Positions 51,504 to 61,087 of a stretch of 64,000 bases of DNA are shown here, in pieces. The notes beneath the pieces were generated by a model, which was given only the letters and a program-made list of their open reading frames with translations, was not told the DNA's origin and did no database searches. Where the stretch lies: assembly GCF_007860095.1 (NCBI RefSeq), contig NZ_SJPT01000017.1, positions 1-64,000 on the forward strand, in the 5' to 3' direction. The DNA is from Novipirellula galeiformis (GTDB lineage: Bacteria; Planctomycetota; Planctomycetia; Pirellulales; Pirellulaceae). Within the stretch, counting starts at the first letter, position 1; each line of letters opens with the position of its first letter. The position numbers and the translations under genes were made by a program.

Positions 51504-53903
51504 TTGTTTCTCTACCCCGCATTAACGATCGGCTTCTTGTTCGTCGCCGTGCCCTTGTTGGTCCATTTGATCAACATGCTTCGGCACCGACGACAAAAGT
51601 GGGCCGCCATGGACTTTTTGCTCGCGAGTTACCGCAAGCAGAAAAAGTGGATTCGCTTGCGCCAACTGCTGTTATTGTTGGCTCGTTTGGCGGTGGCCAC
51701 GGTCTTGATTGCGATGTTATGCGGATGGACCGGCGGCGGACAAATGCTCGGCGTGCTGGGCGGAACCACCACCCATCACGTCGTCGTGTTGGACGACAGC
51801 TACTCGATGGGAGATTCGAGCGGCGGTTCGCTCGCCTATGCGAGGGCCTTGCAATCACTGCAAGATCTGACGCGGCGTTTGGCAACCGATGACGGCAACC
51901 ATCAATTGACCGTGATGCGATCGAGTCGGGCGGCGCTGACCGTCCGTGGAGGAAGCGAATCGGGTGATTCCGCAGCCGATTTGTCCGCTCAAACGATCAC
52001 CTCCGATTCACGCTTAATCAGCCGCGTGATGTCGACGGACGCCTCGTCGTTGCTGACCGACCTGGTTCCCGCCTTGGATTTGGCGAGCAAATTGATCCAA
52101 TCGACTCCCGCGGACCAGAAAGTTTTGTATATCGCCAGCGACTTTCGCGACCGTGATTGGGCAGCGCCGCAACGCTTGGCCGAATCGATGCGAGCGATCT
52201 CAGCGGACGATGTCTCGATCCGCTTGATCGATTGTGCCGCCGTGGAAGCAGCGAATCTAGCGGTCACCGATCTCTCACCGGTACAAGACGTCTGGGTCGC
52301 TGGCGTGCCGGTGGTGATCCATGCCACCGTTCGCAATTACGGTTCCAACAACGTCAACAACGTCTCGCTCGACGCACGCGTTTACCACTATCCAAGCGAC
52401 ATTCCTCAGCCCGATCCGACCTTGGTGACCAGCGGGCGGGTCGAACCGCTTCCAACACGCGTGATCGAATCGATCCCGGCGGGCGAAGAGGTCACGGTGA
52501 CCTTCCAAGTCTTTATTGCCGAACAGGGAACCCACGCGATCGAAGTGTCGCTACCGGATGACGCTCTCTCGATCGACAATACACGCACCTGTTCCCTGCC
52601 ACTCTCAGATGCAGAAAAGGTGTTGATCGTGGATGGCGATCCCGACGCGCGCGGTGCGTACCATGTCGCGTCAGTACTCGATCCAGGGAGCCAGGTTCGG
52701 ATCGGAGCCATTCCCGATGTCCAGCCTCCTTCGTTTTTAAGATCGGCAACGCTGGAAACCTTCGCCGCCTATCGCGCCGTGTACTTGATTAACTTACCCG
52801 AGATCAATGAAAACGTCGCCGATGCATTGGATCGTTACGTGCGACGCGGCGGCGGGGTGGCTTGGTTCTTGGGCGACGACGTCAATCGTGATTCGTACAA
52901 TCGCAATTTACTTTCCAACGGACGACGACTGTTGCCGATGCCGTTAGGAGAGTCCGCGCCGGTGGCCCATGCGAGCGGCGACGCGTCGGCCGATGTGGTC
53001 TTTGGGGACGCTCCGGAGCTTCTCGCGCCGCTGAAAGCGGGCGGAGACGCGGCATTGTCGCTGATCGGTTTGACGCGTACATGGACGCTCCAGTCACCGG
53101 CGATGGCGGAGGAGCTTGATCCCAATGGCCCGCGTGTAAAAACCGTCTTAAAGCGTCGTGACGGCAATCCCTTTGTGACTCAGCACGATGTCGATCGAGG
53201 TCGCGTGATCACCGTGCTCAGCGGAATTGATGGGCAATGGACCAATTGGCCGGGGGATCCCACTTTTGTGGTGTTCCTGTTGCAGGCCAATGCGGATTTA
53301 TGGAGTGGTGCAGCCCCTGCGACGCATCGCTTTATCGATGATCCCGTCGAGCGAATCCTAGCCCTGGATCAATACGCTCCCGAAGCAACCTACTTGCCTG
53401 CGACCGAGTCCCCTCCGCGAGTGCCGATCGAATTGGTCGCCGAACCGATCGCTGACGGTGACAACGCCGGCGTGCTCGCACGCGTGGCTTTGGATCCGAT
53501 GGAGATGGTGATTGCGGATGAGGCGAGCGTGAACGATGTGTTGAACCCCGGTATTTCCGAGTGGGCGATCACCCAGACCGATGGACGTGTCAAAATCGTC
53601 CCCGTGGCGTCCGTGATTCGAACGGGCGAAGGAAACTTAAAACGCACCGACCCCGCAATCATCCAACAAGGATTGTTGCCAGTGGAAGTCAAATTTTTGA
53701 GCAGTGAAGCATGGAACGCCGAGAATCAAACGGCCGGCAGTTCGACGTTGACGTTGTTCTTGCTGGGATTATTGATCACGCTGCTGGCGGCCGAACAAGC
53801 CCTTGCCTACTGGGCTAGCTATCACACGGCATCCCCCTCAACGACCGACGGCAAACGTGCGGCCAGTCATCTCGGAGCCTTTTCGTTGCGAGCTGCCAGA
53901 TGA
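51504..53903 (+). CDS. BatA-type membrane protein with vWA domain
   Basis: 799 residues. The start is a TTG: no ATG lies near, and the conserved BatA N-terminal domain (FLYPALTIGFLFVAVPLLVH, then HRRQKWAAMDFLLAS) begins right at this TTG, so the TTG is probably real although no ribosome site is visible. Two N-terminal membrane helices (about 5-25, 50-75), then a vWA domain with VVLDDSYSMGD as MIDAS, a CARDB-like middle (AGVPVVIHATVRNYGSNNVN) and a glutamine-amidotransferase-like region (VYLINLPEINENVADAL; GGGVAWFLGDDV). A C-terminal helix (TLTLFLLGLLITLLAAEQAL) anchors it. Its end overlaps the next gene by 4 bp (ATGA). Confidence 0.88.
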   Translation: MFLYPALTIGFLFVAVPLLVHLINMLRHRRQKWAAMDFLLASYRKQKKWIRLRQLLLLLARLAVATVLIAMLCGWTGGGQMLGVLGGTTTHHVVVLDDSYSMGDSSGGSLAYARALQSLQDLTRRLATDDGNHQLTVMRSSRAALTVRGGSESGDSAADLSAQTITSDSRLISRVMSTDASSLLTDLVPALDLASKLIQSTPADQKVLYIASDFRDRDWAAPQRLAESMRAISADDVSIRLIDCAAVEAANLAVTDLSPVQDVWVAGVPVVIHATVRNYGSNNVNNVSLDARVYHYPSDIPQPDPTLVTSGRVEPLPTRVIESIPAGEEVTVTFQVFIAEQGTHAIEVSLPDDALSIDNTRTCSLPLSDAEKVLIVDGDPDARGAYHVASVLDPGSQVRIGAIPDVQPPSFLRSATLETFAAYRAVYLINLPEINENVADALDRYVRRGGGVAWFLGDDVNRDSYNRNLLSNGRRLLPMPLGESAPVAHASGDASADVVFGDAPELLAPLKAGGDAALSLIGLTRTWTLQSPAMAEELDPNGPRVKTVLKRRDGNPFVTQHDVDRGRVITVLSGIDGQWTNWPGDPTFVVFLLQANADLWSGAAPATHRFIDDPVERILALDQYAPEATYLPATESPPRVPIELVAEPIADGDNAGVLARVALDPMEMVIADEASVNDVLNPGISEWAITQTDGRVKIVPVASVIRTGEGNLKRTDPAIIQQGLLPVEVKFLSSEAWNAENQTAGSSTLTLFLLGLLITLLAAEQALAYWASYHTASPSTTDGKRAASHLGAFSLRAAR

Positions 53904-56704
53904 ATGAAACGCTAAATCCAAACGTGAATGAAACTCTCACTTCCGCGGTGACGGACTCCGTCAATCGCGACACTCAGCACGTGGTTTACGAATTCGCCCG
54001 AGCGGCCACCTTGGAAGGTTGGTGGTCGTGGGCGTTGTTGATCGGTGCGCTCGCCGCGATCCTGTTTGTTTGTATCCGTCTTTATCGTCGCGATACAAAC
54101 GCCTTGGCCGTGATCACCGGGCGAACGTTGATCGGATTGCGATTGGTCACGATCGCAGCCCTGATTTTTTTCTTCTTTGATCTCCATCGCCGCACCGAAC
54201 GGATGGTCACTCGGCCGAGTGAAGTGGCGATTTTGGTCGACACCAGCCAGAGCATGTCGTTGCCGGCCGGATCGTTGGCAAGCACCGAGAGTCGCTCCGA
54301 GCGGGTGGCGAGTTTGCTTGGAAAAACGGATCTGCTGAAACGACTCGAAGGCGAACATCGCGTCAGTGTTTATGCATTTGACCAAACCAGCGAACCGAAA
54401 TTATTGGAATCGCGTGGAGGACTCTCCGCTACGAATTCCGATCCCTCCGAAAAGGACCTTGCGCAGCCGGGGATCTCGAAATGGGCAGTCGGAGGCGTGC
54501 TACTGATTGGTTTAGGAACCGTCTTTTCGATCTTGTCGCTGCTATTCGGAGTTGCCGGACGGGTCGAGCCGATCGGTTGGTGCGTCGGCGGCGCGGCACT
54601 CTCGCTGGCGCTGGGAATCGTATGCCTTGGCGGCGTCTACGCGATCGAGACCCAGTACAGTTTGGCACAAATACTCGGTCGAGAGCCAAGTCCGGCGGAC
54701 CCCGGTTTAGAGCGAGACCCTGTGGACGAGGAAACCGACGAATCGGCAACCCCGCTTCGCGTTTCCGATTGGAGCAAAGAGATTGCGGCGACCGGCACCC
54801 AAAGTCGCATCGGCGACGCCCTGCGAAGCGTCTTGGCCGACCACGATGCTTCCACGCTCGCCGGCGTGGTTTTGCTCAGTGATGGCCAAAATAACGGCGG
54901 CGCGGGCATGACCTCGGCGATCGCCACGGCGACACGTAGCGAAGTTGCGGTATTCCCAGTCGGCTTGGGTAGCAGCAGTGCCCCGACCAACATTCGTGTC
55001 GTCGATTTGGATGCACCACGCCGCGTCTACCCAGGCGACAAGTTCGCGATCACGGCGATGCTACAAGCCAGCGGTGCGAGCGACTTGGAGGTCGACGTTC
55101 AATTGCTCGACAAGCTCGATGACGATGCCGGGAACGAGGAAACCAACGCGCCGGCGAACTTGGGCGAAGTCATCGATAGCCAAAAGGTCAAAGTCACCAG
55201 CGACGGAACGTTGACAGCGATCCGATTTGAAATGCAGCCCGAATCGGTCGGCCGTCGACGTTTAGCAGTCCGTGTCGTCTCGCCCGCCGAAGATCAAAAC
55301 AAACGCGACGATACCAGGGACGCGCGTTACGAGGTCGTTGCCAAGAAGCTTCGCGTCTTGGCGATCGCAGGCGGCCCCACACGTGAATATCGTTTTGTCC
55401 GCAATTTACTGTTCCGTGATAAATCCATCGAGTTGGATGTCTGGTTACAAACCGGTAAACCCGGAATGAGCCAAGACGCCGATCAAGTGCTGCAAGCGTT
55501 TCCATCGCAACCCGAAGCGTTGTTTGAATACGATACGATCATGGTGTTTGATCCCGATTGGACCGCGATCCCAGCGGAATCATTGGATTTGATGGATCGT
55601 TGGATCAGCCAACAAGCGGGCGGATTAATCATTGTCGCAGGCCCGGTCTACCATCCTCAATGGACCCGTTTGCGAACCGACCCGCGGGTCAGCCGAATCT
55701 CGGGCTTCTTTCCCGTCAACCTCTCCACTCGCGGTGCGTTGCTAAGCGGCGGACGCCAAGGTGGCGACAATCCGTGGCCTCTGGAATTCACCGCCGAAGC
55801 GCGTCGCGCGGAGTTCCTTTGGATCGCCGAAGATGCCAAGGAAAGCTTCGAGATTTGGCAACAATTTGGTGGTGTCTATGATTTTGTGGGCGTCAAAAGT
55901 GCCAAGCCCGGCGCCAAGGTGTATGCGAATTTCTCGGATCCCACGACCGAAATCGGGGGTACAAAACCGGTCTATTTAGCGTCTCACTTTTATGGTGCCG
56001 GTCGGGTCTACTTCCAAGGCAGCGGCGAAATATGGCGTTTGCGTGGCGAGAGTGATGCCTATTTCGATAGCTACTACACCAAGCTCGTGCGGTGGGTCAG
56101 CGAAGGGCGGTTGATGCGTGACAGCACGCGAGGCGTGTTGTTGGTCGATTCCGCACGCGCGATGGTGGGCGAGACGATCACGGTCCGCGCCATCTTGACC
56201 GACGATCAATTTGAACCGCTGAACGTTCCCGAAGTTTCCGCCAAACTACTGGCACCGAGCGGCCGAATCGACGACATCCAATTGTTACCACTCAAAGGCG
56301 AACCGCGACCGGGAACCTATGGCGGTCGGTTTGTGGTCCGCGAGGCGGGCAGCTATGAATTACGACTGACACTCGGCGATGCATTGGAGGAACAAGTGCT
56401 GCGGCAAAGCGTCCAAGTCCGCTTGCCCACCGTCGAACTCGAACGACCGCGACGCAACGACGACGAACTGAAACAACTCGCCGACGTGACCGGTGGAACT
56501 TATTCTCCGATGTCGGAAGAAACCAGTCTCGAATCGCTCTCGGGGTCACTTGTTTCGTTTTTAAAACCGCAACCTCAAACCACCGTATTGCCAGGAACGC
56601 CGGACATCGATTTCAACCGTCGTCGCAACATCGTGCTGATGTGGCTGATCGCGACCATGTTGACGATGGAATGGGTAACCCGGCGATTGCACCGATTGGC
56701 TTAG
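53900..56704 (+). CDS. large vWA membrane protein, glutamine-amidotransferase-like region
   Basis: 934 residues. Membrane helices near 40-62 (WWSWALLIGALAAILFVCIR), 75-95 (TGRTLIGLRLVTIAALIFFF), about 195-245 (two) and a final one near 910-925. The vWA MIDAS sequence AILVDTSQSMSLP is at about 110; TLAGVVLLSDGQNNGG is the later vWA strand. The 470-680 region (LRVLAIAGGPTREYRFVRNL; TIMVFDPDWTAIPAESLDLM; QQAGGLIIVAGPVYHPQWTR) resembles a class-I glutamine-amidotransferase-like fold without obvious catalytic residues, as in planctomycete Bat-like proteins. The C-terminal YELRLTLGD beta domain is likely periplasmic. It overlaps BatA by 4 bp; the next gene's ATG follows its stop directly. Confidence 0.85.
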   Translation: MNETLNPNVNETLTSAVTDSVNRDTQHVVYEFARAATLEGWWSWALLIGALAAILFVCIRLYRRDTNALAVITGRTLIGLRLVTIAALIFFFFDLHRRTERMVTRPSEVAILVDTSQSMSLPAGSLASTESRSERVASLLGKTDLLKRLEGEHRVSVYAFDQTSEPKLLESRGGLSATNSDPSEKDLAQPGISKWAVGGVLLIGLGTVFSILSLLFGVAGRVEPIGWCVGGAALSLALGIVCLGGVYAIETQYSLAQILGREPSPADPGLERDPVDEETDESATPLRVSDWSKEIAATGTQSRIGDALRSVLADHDASTLAGVVLLSDGQNNGGAGMTSAIATATRSEVAVFPVGLGSSSAPTNIRVVDLDAPRRVYPGDKFAITAMLQASGASDLEVDVQLLDKLDDDAGNEETNAPANLGEVIDSQKVKVTSDGTLTAIRFEMQPESVGRRRLAVRVVSPAEDQNKRDDTRDARYEVVAKKLRVLAIAGGPTREYRFVRNLLFRDKSIELDVWLQTGKPGMSQDADQVLQAFPSQPEALFEYDTIMVFDPDWTAIPAESLDLMDRWISQQAGGLIIVAGPVYHPQWTRLRTDPRVSRISGFFPVNLSTRGALLSGGRQGGDNPWPLEFTAEARRAEFLWIAEDAKESFEIWQQFGGVYDFVGVKSAKPGAKVYANFSDPTTEIGGTKPVYLASHFYGAGRVYFQGSGEIWRLRGESDAYFDSYYTKLVRWVSEGRLMRDSTRGVLLVDSARAMVGETITVRAILTDDQFEPLNVPEVSAKLLAPSGRIDDIQLLPLKGEPRPGTYGGRFVVREAGSYELRLTLGDALEEQVLRQSVQVRLPTVELERPRRNDDELKQLADVTGGTYSPMSEETSLESLSGSLVSFLKPQPQTTVLPGTPDIDFNRRRNIVLMWLIATMLTMEWVTRRLHRLA

Positions 56705-59047
56705 ATGGGAACACCACTTTCACTTGACCCGAAACTTCGACGTCTGATCGATTCGCTACGCCAGCGGATTCGTCGGTATGTCATCGTGGATTCGCTGCTG
56801 GCGATTGCCGCGGTGGTGTTAGCCGCGTTCTGGCTCGGGCTAGCGTTGGATTACGGGCCGGTGTTGTTAGGCGGCACCGAAATGCCGCCACTGGCGCGTT
56901 TGATTCTGTTGCTGGTCGTTGCCGTGACCGTGCTGATGATGGTCGCTCGTTTGTTGATCGGACGCTTGCGTCGTCCGTTGCCCGATGACAGTTTGGCCTT
57001 GCTCGTCGAACGCCAACATCCGCACCTGGGCGGCCGCTTGGTGACGACCGTCCAACTCAATCGTAGCGACCGAGACAACGACTCCCATGCCCCGGAATTG
57101 TTAAAGCGAGTCCATCTCGAAGCGACCGCGGCGATTGACCAAGTTGACACCACCCGCATTTTCACGTGGCAACCGATCCTGCGAAAAACGATGTTCGTGG
57201 CCCCGATGTTGCTTGCGGCGCTGGCGTTGTTGCTGCTCAACCCGACGGCCTTTGCCCGCGCCACCACTCGTTTGACGCTGTTATCCAATGATCCTTGGCC
57301 ACGCCGTGCCACGCTTGACATGGTCGGCATTGAGTTGCCGGTCATCTCGGCCACCGACGAAGAAGCATTGGCGCCGACGTTGGTCGAGTTTGAAGAAAAG
57401 GTGATCCAGCTTCCGCGCGGTAGCAGCGGCACCTTGCGAATTCGGGCCCTGGCCGAAGCAGCCGAAGTCCCGGTCGTGTGCACCGTTTACTATCGCAGCG
57501 ACGATGGAACGCGTGGGCAATCGAATATGCGACGCATTGGACGCGTGGTCGATGGATATCAATCGTTTGTACTCGATGGCCCGCCGTTGGCCGGACTCAG
57601 CGATTCGATGACGCTCAGTGTCCGAGGTCTTGATGCTCGACTAGACGATTTTCGGATCGAAGCGGTTACGCCTCCGGCGATCACCCGCATGAATGTCTCG
57701 GTCCGTTATCCCGAATACCTACGCCCCGAAGCCCCCTCGGAATTTGATCTCCGCACCGACTACCAAGCGGGCTTGCGGTTACGCGAGGGCAGCGAAGTCG
57801 TATTGACGGCGACCAGCAGCGTCCCGTTGGGCGATACCGAAGTCGTGCTGCGGACCGACTCGGGCGAATTCGAGCGCGCCCAATGGATCCCCAGTGAAGA
57901 TCGGCGCGAAGGACAAATCGTGCTCAACGACTTCACCCGCTCGACCGCCGTTCGCATTGTCCCGCGAGATCAACAAGGCATCTCGGCCCAAGCCCCCTAT
58001 CGATACTTCTTCGGCGTCGTGACGGACGAACCACCCGAACTACAGATGCGACTGCGTGGCATCGGCACCGCAGTCACTGCGATTGCCAAAATGCCAGTGG
58101 AGGTGGTTGCCAAGGACGATTATGGAATCGAGTCATTGGAGGTTTCGGTGACCCCGTTAGCCATCCGTGACCCAACCGAAACACAAGAGGCCCCAGGGGA
58201 CCCGGCCTCGGATCCTGCGGGCGTCAGTATGCCGCTAAAGTGGGACCGCCAAGGGGATGCCGCCACGGAGATCGATTTGCGTGAATGGGCTGCCCAAGAA
58301 CGCCTAGCGGAACTCGCCCCAGGAAGTGTGATCAATGTTTTTGCTGAGGCCCGCGATGGCTACGACCTTGGCAAATCTCACCTAACTCGTAGTGAATTGT
58401 TCCGTCTCGAAATCGTGACCCCTGAAAAATTGTTAGCGTTATTGGAACGGCGTGAATTGGCACTTCGGGGACGTTTGGAACAAACGATTGATGAAACAAG
58501 AAATCTGCGTGACACGCTCGATCGGTTGCGCCGCATCGGATTCGAGGAAGTGACCGACGCGGTCGGCGAAGAGGCCGATGACACGCGAACCACGCAAGTT
58601 CGTTTGCTGCGAGTCCAACAAACCGGGCTGCAAGCAAACAAAACAAGCGAAGAGTTATCGGGAATCGCAGCGTCGCTGGACGATTTGTTGCAAGAGATGA
58701 TCAACAATCGAGTCGATTCGGTGGATCGTCGCGAACGGATTGGCGAAGGGGTGCGTGACCCGCTGAAAAACATCGTTTCCGGACCACTGCAGCGTTTGAA
58801 AGACCAAATTCACGGCATCGAACAGAGCATGGAAGTGACGCAGGAGGCTGCTCGAAAAACGGGCGAAGCGGTGCAAACGGCGGAGGATGTTTTGCTGCAA
58901 TTGACCGCCGTACTGGAAAAAATGCTTGATTTAGAGAGCTATAATGAAATCCTTGACATGGTGCGTGAATTGATCGAGGACCAAGACGAGCTATTGGAAG
59001 AAACGAAGGCGGAACAGAAAAAACGCGTCTTGGATTTGTTTAAGTAG
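56705..59047 (+). CDS. DUF4175-like membrane protein with C-terminal coiled coil
   Basis: 780 residues. Three N-terminal hydrophobic helices (VDSLLAIAAVVLAAFWLGLA; LARLILLLVVAVTVLMMVAR; MFVAPMLLAALALLLLNPTA). PDDSLALLVERQHPHLGGRL lies between the second and third. The long middle part is beta-rich and periplasmic (ITRMNVSVRYPEYLRPEAPS; VEVVAKDDYGIESLEVSVTP). The C-terminal 180 residues form coiled coil (LLALLERRELALRGRLEQTI through LELVRELIEDQDELLEETKA-like heptads). The layout matches DUF4175-type proteins of Bat-like clusters. The ATG directly follows the preceding TAG. Function unknown; probably part of one membrane complex with the vWA proteins. Confidence 0.7.
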   Translation: MGTPLSLDPKLRRLIDSLRQRIRRYVIVDSLLAIAAVVLAAFWLGLALDYGPVLLGGTEMPPLARLILLLVVAVTVLMMVARLLIGRLRRPLPDDSLALLVERQHPHLGGRLVTTVQLNRSDRDNDSHAPELLKRVHLEATAAIDQVDTTRIFTWQPILRKTMFVAPMLLAALALLLLNPTAFARATTRLTLLSNDPWPRRATLDMVGIELPVISATDEEALAPTLVEFEEKVIQLPRGSSGTLRIRALAEAAEVPVVCTVYYRSDDGTRGQSNMRRIGRVVDGYQSFVLDGPPLAGLSDSMTLSVRGLDARLDDFRIEAVTPPAITRMNVSVRYPEYLRPEAPSEFDLRTDYQAGLRLREGSEVVLTATSSVPLGDTEVVLRTDSGEFERAQWIPSEDRREGQIVLNDFTRSTAVRIVPRDQQGISAQAPYRYFFGVVTDEPPELQMRLRGIGTAVTAIAKMPVEVVAKDDYGIESLEVSVTPLAIRDPTETQEAPGDPASDPAGVSMPLKWDRQGDAATEIDLREWAAQERLAELAPGSVINVFAEARDGYDLGKSHLTRSELFRLEIVTPEKLLALLERRELALRGRLEQTIDETRNLRDTLDRLRRIGFEEVTDAVGEEADDTRTTQVRLLRVQQTGLQANKTSEELSGIAASLDDLLQEMINNRVDSVDRRERIGEGVRDPLKNIVSGPLQRLKDQIHGIEQSMEVTQEAARKTGEAVQTAEDVLLQLTAVLEKMLDLESYNEILDMVRELIEDQDELLEETKAEQKKRVLDLFK

Positions 59048-59202
59048 CAAGTCCATCCGAGGGCGGAGATTGCATCCCAACGACTCAAAATGTCTTGACC
59101 GCTTGACCAACAAAGCGTTGCCCATTTTGAATGAGGTACGGAATCAAAATCCCCCGACGCGTCCGTCGTGAAGTTGCGTTATTGCAGTTTCCCCCAACAA
59201 AT

Positions 59203-59268
59203 CATAACCCGACGCGTAAGCGTGGGACCGAGTCGAGAGTGAATTCCTCGCTCACGCTGCGGGTTATG
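59203..59268. repeat. 66-bp hairpin repeat (CATAACCCG...CGGGTTATG)
   Basis: CATAACCCGACGCGTAAGCG at the left pairs with the reverse complement of the right end, CATAACCCGCAGCGTGAGCG: few mismatches over about 22 bp. It lies in the 258-bp gap inside the MoxR run. The element is non-coding and REP/MITE-like, and may separate the operon or add an mRNA hairpin. I see only this copy in the window. Confidence 0.8.
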
Positions 59269-59305
59269 AAACAAGGTGCTGCGCCACAATCATAATGAGT
59301 TAACC

Positions 59306-61078
59306 ATGATCCCAACCAAGACTCTCACCTCCTTCGCAATCGCGTTCTCCTTGGGATTGCTGTTCGGTGGCGATGCTTTTGCCCAAGAGTCGAATCTTCC
59401 CGAACGCCAAACGGGAGTCGCGACGCGCTACGAGCGGCTCGAAGAATTGTTGCTGCGGTTGGCGGAAATTGAGGGTGCCGAAAATCCCGAGCGGGCTGCT
59501 CTGTTGCGCCGCGCCGCGCGGCAATCACGCGATCAATTCGTCTTAAGCCAATTAAAGGATGCCACCGAAGCGCTTCGCAGCCAACGCTTTCAAGAAGCAG
59601 TTGACAAACAAAAAGGAGCCTCCGAGGGACTCCAAGGATTGTTGCAACTGTTGATGAGCGAGGACCGCTCCAAACGCATTCGGGATGAAAAGGAACGCAT
59701 TGCCAATTTGATCAAGGATCTCAAACGAGTCGAACGGTCCGAACGAAGTACGCGTGCACGAAATGAGAATGGTGCCGATTTGAAGGAGGTCCAAGCCGAA
59801 CAAGAGGCGATCACCAAGCGAAGTGAAGCTCTCCGAGCCGAGTTGTCCGACCAGGACGCCGAAGATTCATCGGCAGAGGAAAAAGGCGACGACGGATCGG
59901 ACGACAAGCAGGACCAAGGCGAGAAGAAACCAACCGAGCCGGGCGAAAAATCGGATTCGCCCCAGGACTCAAAGGATCCGAAATCGGGTGACGCCAAATC
60001 GGACGATGGCAAGTCCGCGAAAGGGGACAACATGGACCCCCAGGATCCGAGTGAGCAAAAGTCGGGCGATTCCGGGGATCCATCCGAGAACAAACCGAGC
60101 GACTCCGAAGCCCCCAAACCATCGGATGCCAAACCATCGGACTCAAAGCCGTCGGATTCCAAACCCAGTGGCGATCCATTGCAGTCGCCCCCCAGTGGCG
60201 AATCGCCACCGGAGTCATCCGCTTCGCCCCAGGATCAAGCTCCGTCGCCACAAAGTCCTCAGCAACAAGCCGAACAGCAGTTGCAAGAGGCGATCGAGAA
60301 GATGAAGGAAGCGGAGCAAGAACTCGAACAAAACAAACGTGCCGACGCGACGGAGAAGCAACGCGAAGCGGAAGACAATTTACGCGAAGCGATCGATCGC
60401 CTCGAGCGCATTTTGCGTCAATTGCGTGAAGAAGAGATGCAGCGTGAGTTGGCGAAGCTCGAAGCACGGCTGCGACGGATGGCGGCGATGCAATCCAAGG
60501 TGCTCGATGACACGATCGCGTTGGCCGCCACGCCGCAATCCCAGCGCAATCGTCAAACGGACCTAAAAGCGGGCGATTTGGCGTTTGAAGAGAAGAAAAT
60601 TACGCTCGAAGCCGATCGGGCCATGCTATTACTGCGTGAAGAAGGTTCGAGTGTCGCATTCCCCGAAGTGGTTTCGCAAATTCGTCTGGATACCACCCAT
60701 GTGGCTGAAAGACTCTCCGAAACGAAGATTGACGCCGTGACGCAAGGGATCCAGCAAGACATCCTGGCAGCGCTCGAGGAGATGATTGCCGCCACTCAGA
60801 AGGCCCAACGCGATCTTGAAAAGAAGCAACAGCAACAGCAGGGACAGCCCCAACAGGGGGGAAAACAGGAGCAACCGCTCGTCGAAGCCCTAGCCGAATT
60901 GAAATTGATCCGTACGATGGAAACACGGATTAAAACGAGCACGTCCCGCTATGCGGACCTGCTAGAATTAAACGAATCAACGGCAGAGGAGACATTGCCA
61001 TTGCTTCAAGACTTGTCCGAACGTCAAAATCGACTGTATCAAATCACTCGTGACTTGGTGCTCAAACGCAATCAATAA
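59306..61078 (+). CDS. exported low-complexity / coiled-coil protein
   Basis: 590 residues from the ATG at 59306 (the frame reaches a GTG at 59276), which begins a signal peptide (MIPTKTLTSFAIAFSLGLLF, cleavage near AFA). Then an alpha-helical region (about 20-180, RLEELLLRLAEIEGAENPER) and a disordered Asp/Ser/Lys/Pro stretch (about 185-310, with PSDAKPSDSKPSDSKP repeats). A long Glu/Gln/Arg coiled coil (about 315-540, MKEAEQELEQNKRADATEKQ) contains a QQQQ-rich hinge, followed by a helical end. Mature part strongly charged; no enzymatic motif. Conserved as a partner of Bat-like operons in planctomycetes, function unknown. Followed after 9 bp by the next gene. Confidence 0.8.
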   Translation: MIPTKTLTSFAIAFSLGLLFGGDAFAQESNLPERQTGVATRYERLEELLLRLAEIEGAENPERAALLRRAARQSRDQFVLSQLKDATEALRSQRFQEAVDKQKGASEGLQGLLQLLMSEDRSKRIRDEKERIANLIKDLKRVERSERSTRARNENGADLKEVQAEQEAITKRSEALRAELSDQDAEDSSAEEKGDDGSDDKQDQGEKKPTEPGEKSDSPQDSKDPKSGDAKSDDGKSAKGDNMDPQDPSEQKSGDSGDPSENKPSDSEAPKPSDAKPSDSKPSDSKPSGDPLQSPPSGESPPESSASPQDQAPSPQSPQQQAEQQLQEAIEKMKEAEQELEQNKRADATEKQREAEDNLREAIDRLERILRQLREEEMQRELAKLEARLRRMAAMQSKVLDDTIALAATPQSQRNRQTDLKAGDLAFEEKKITLEADRAMLLLREEGSSVAFPEVVSQIRLDTTHVAERLSETKIDAVTQGIQQDILAALEEMIAATQKAQRDLEKKQQQQQGQPQQGGKQEQPLVEALAELKLIRTMETRIKTSTSRYADLLELNESTAEETLPLLQDLSERQNRLYQITRDLVLKRNQ

Positions 61079-61087
61079 CCTGCGAGG

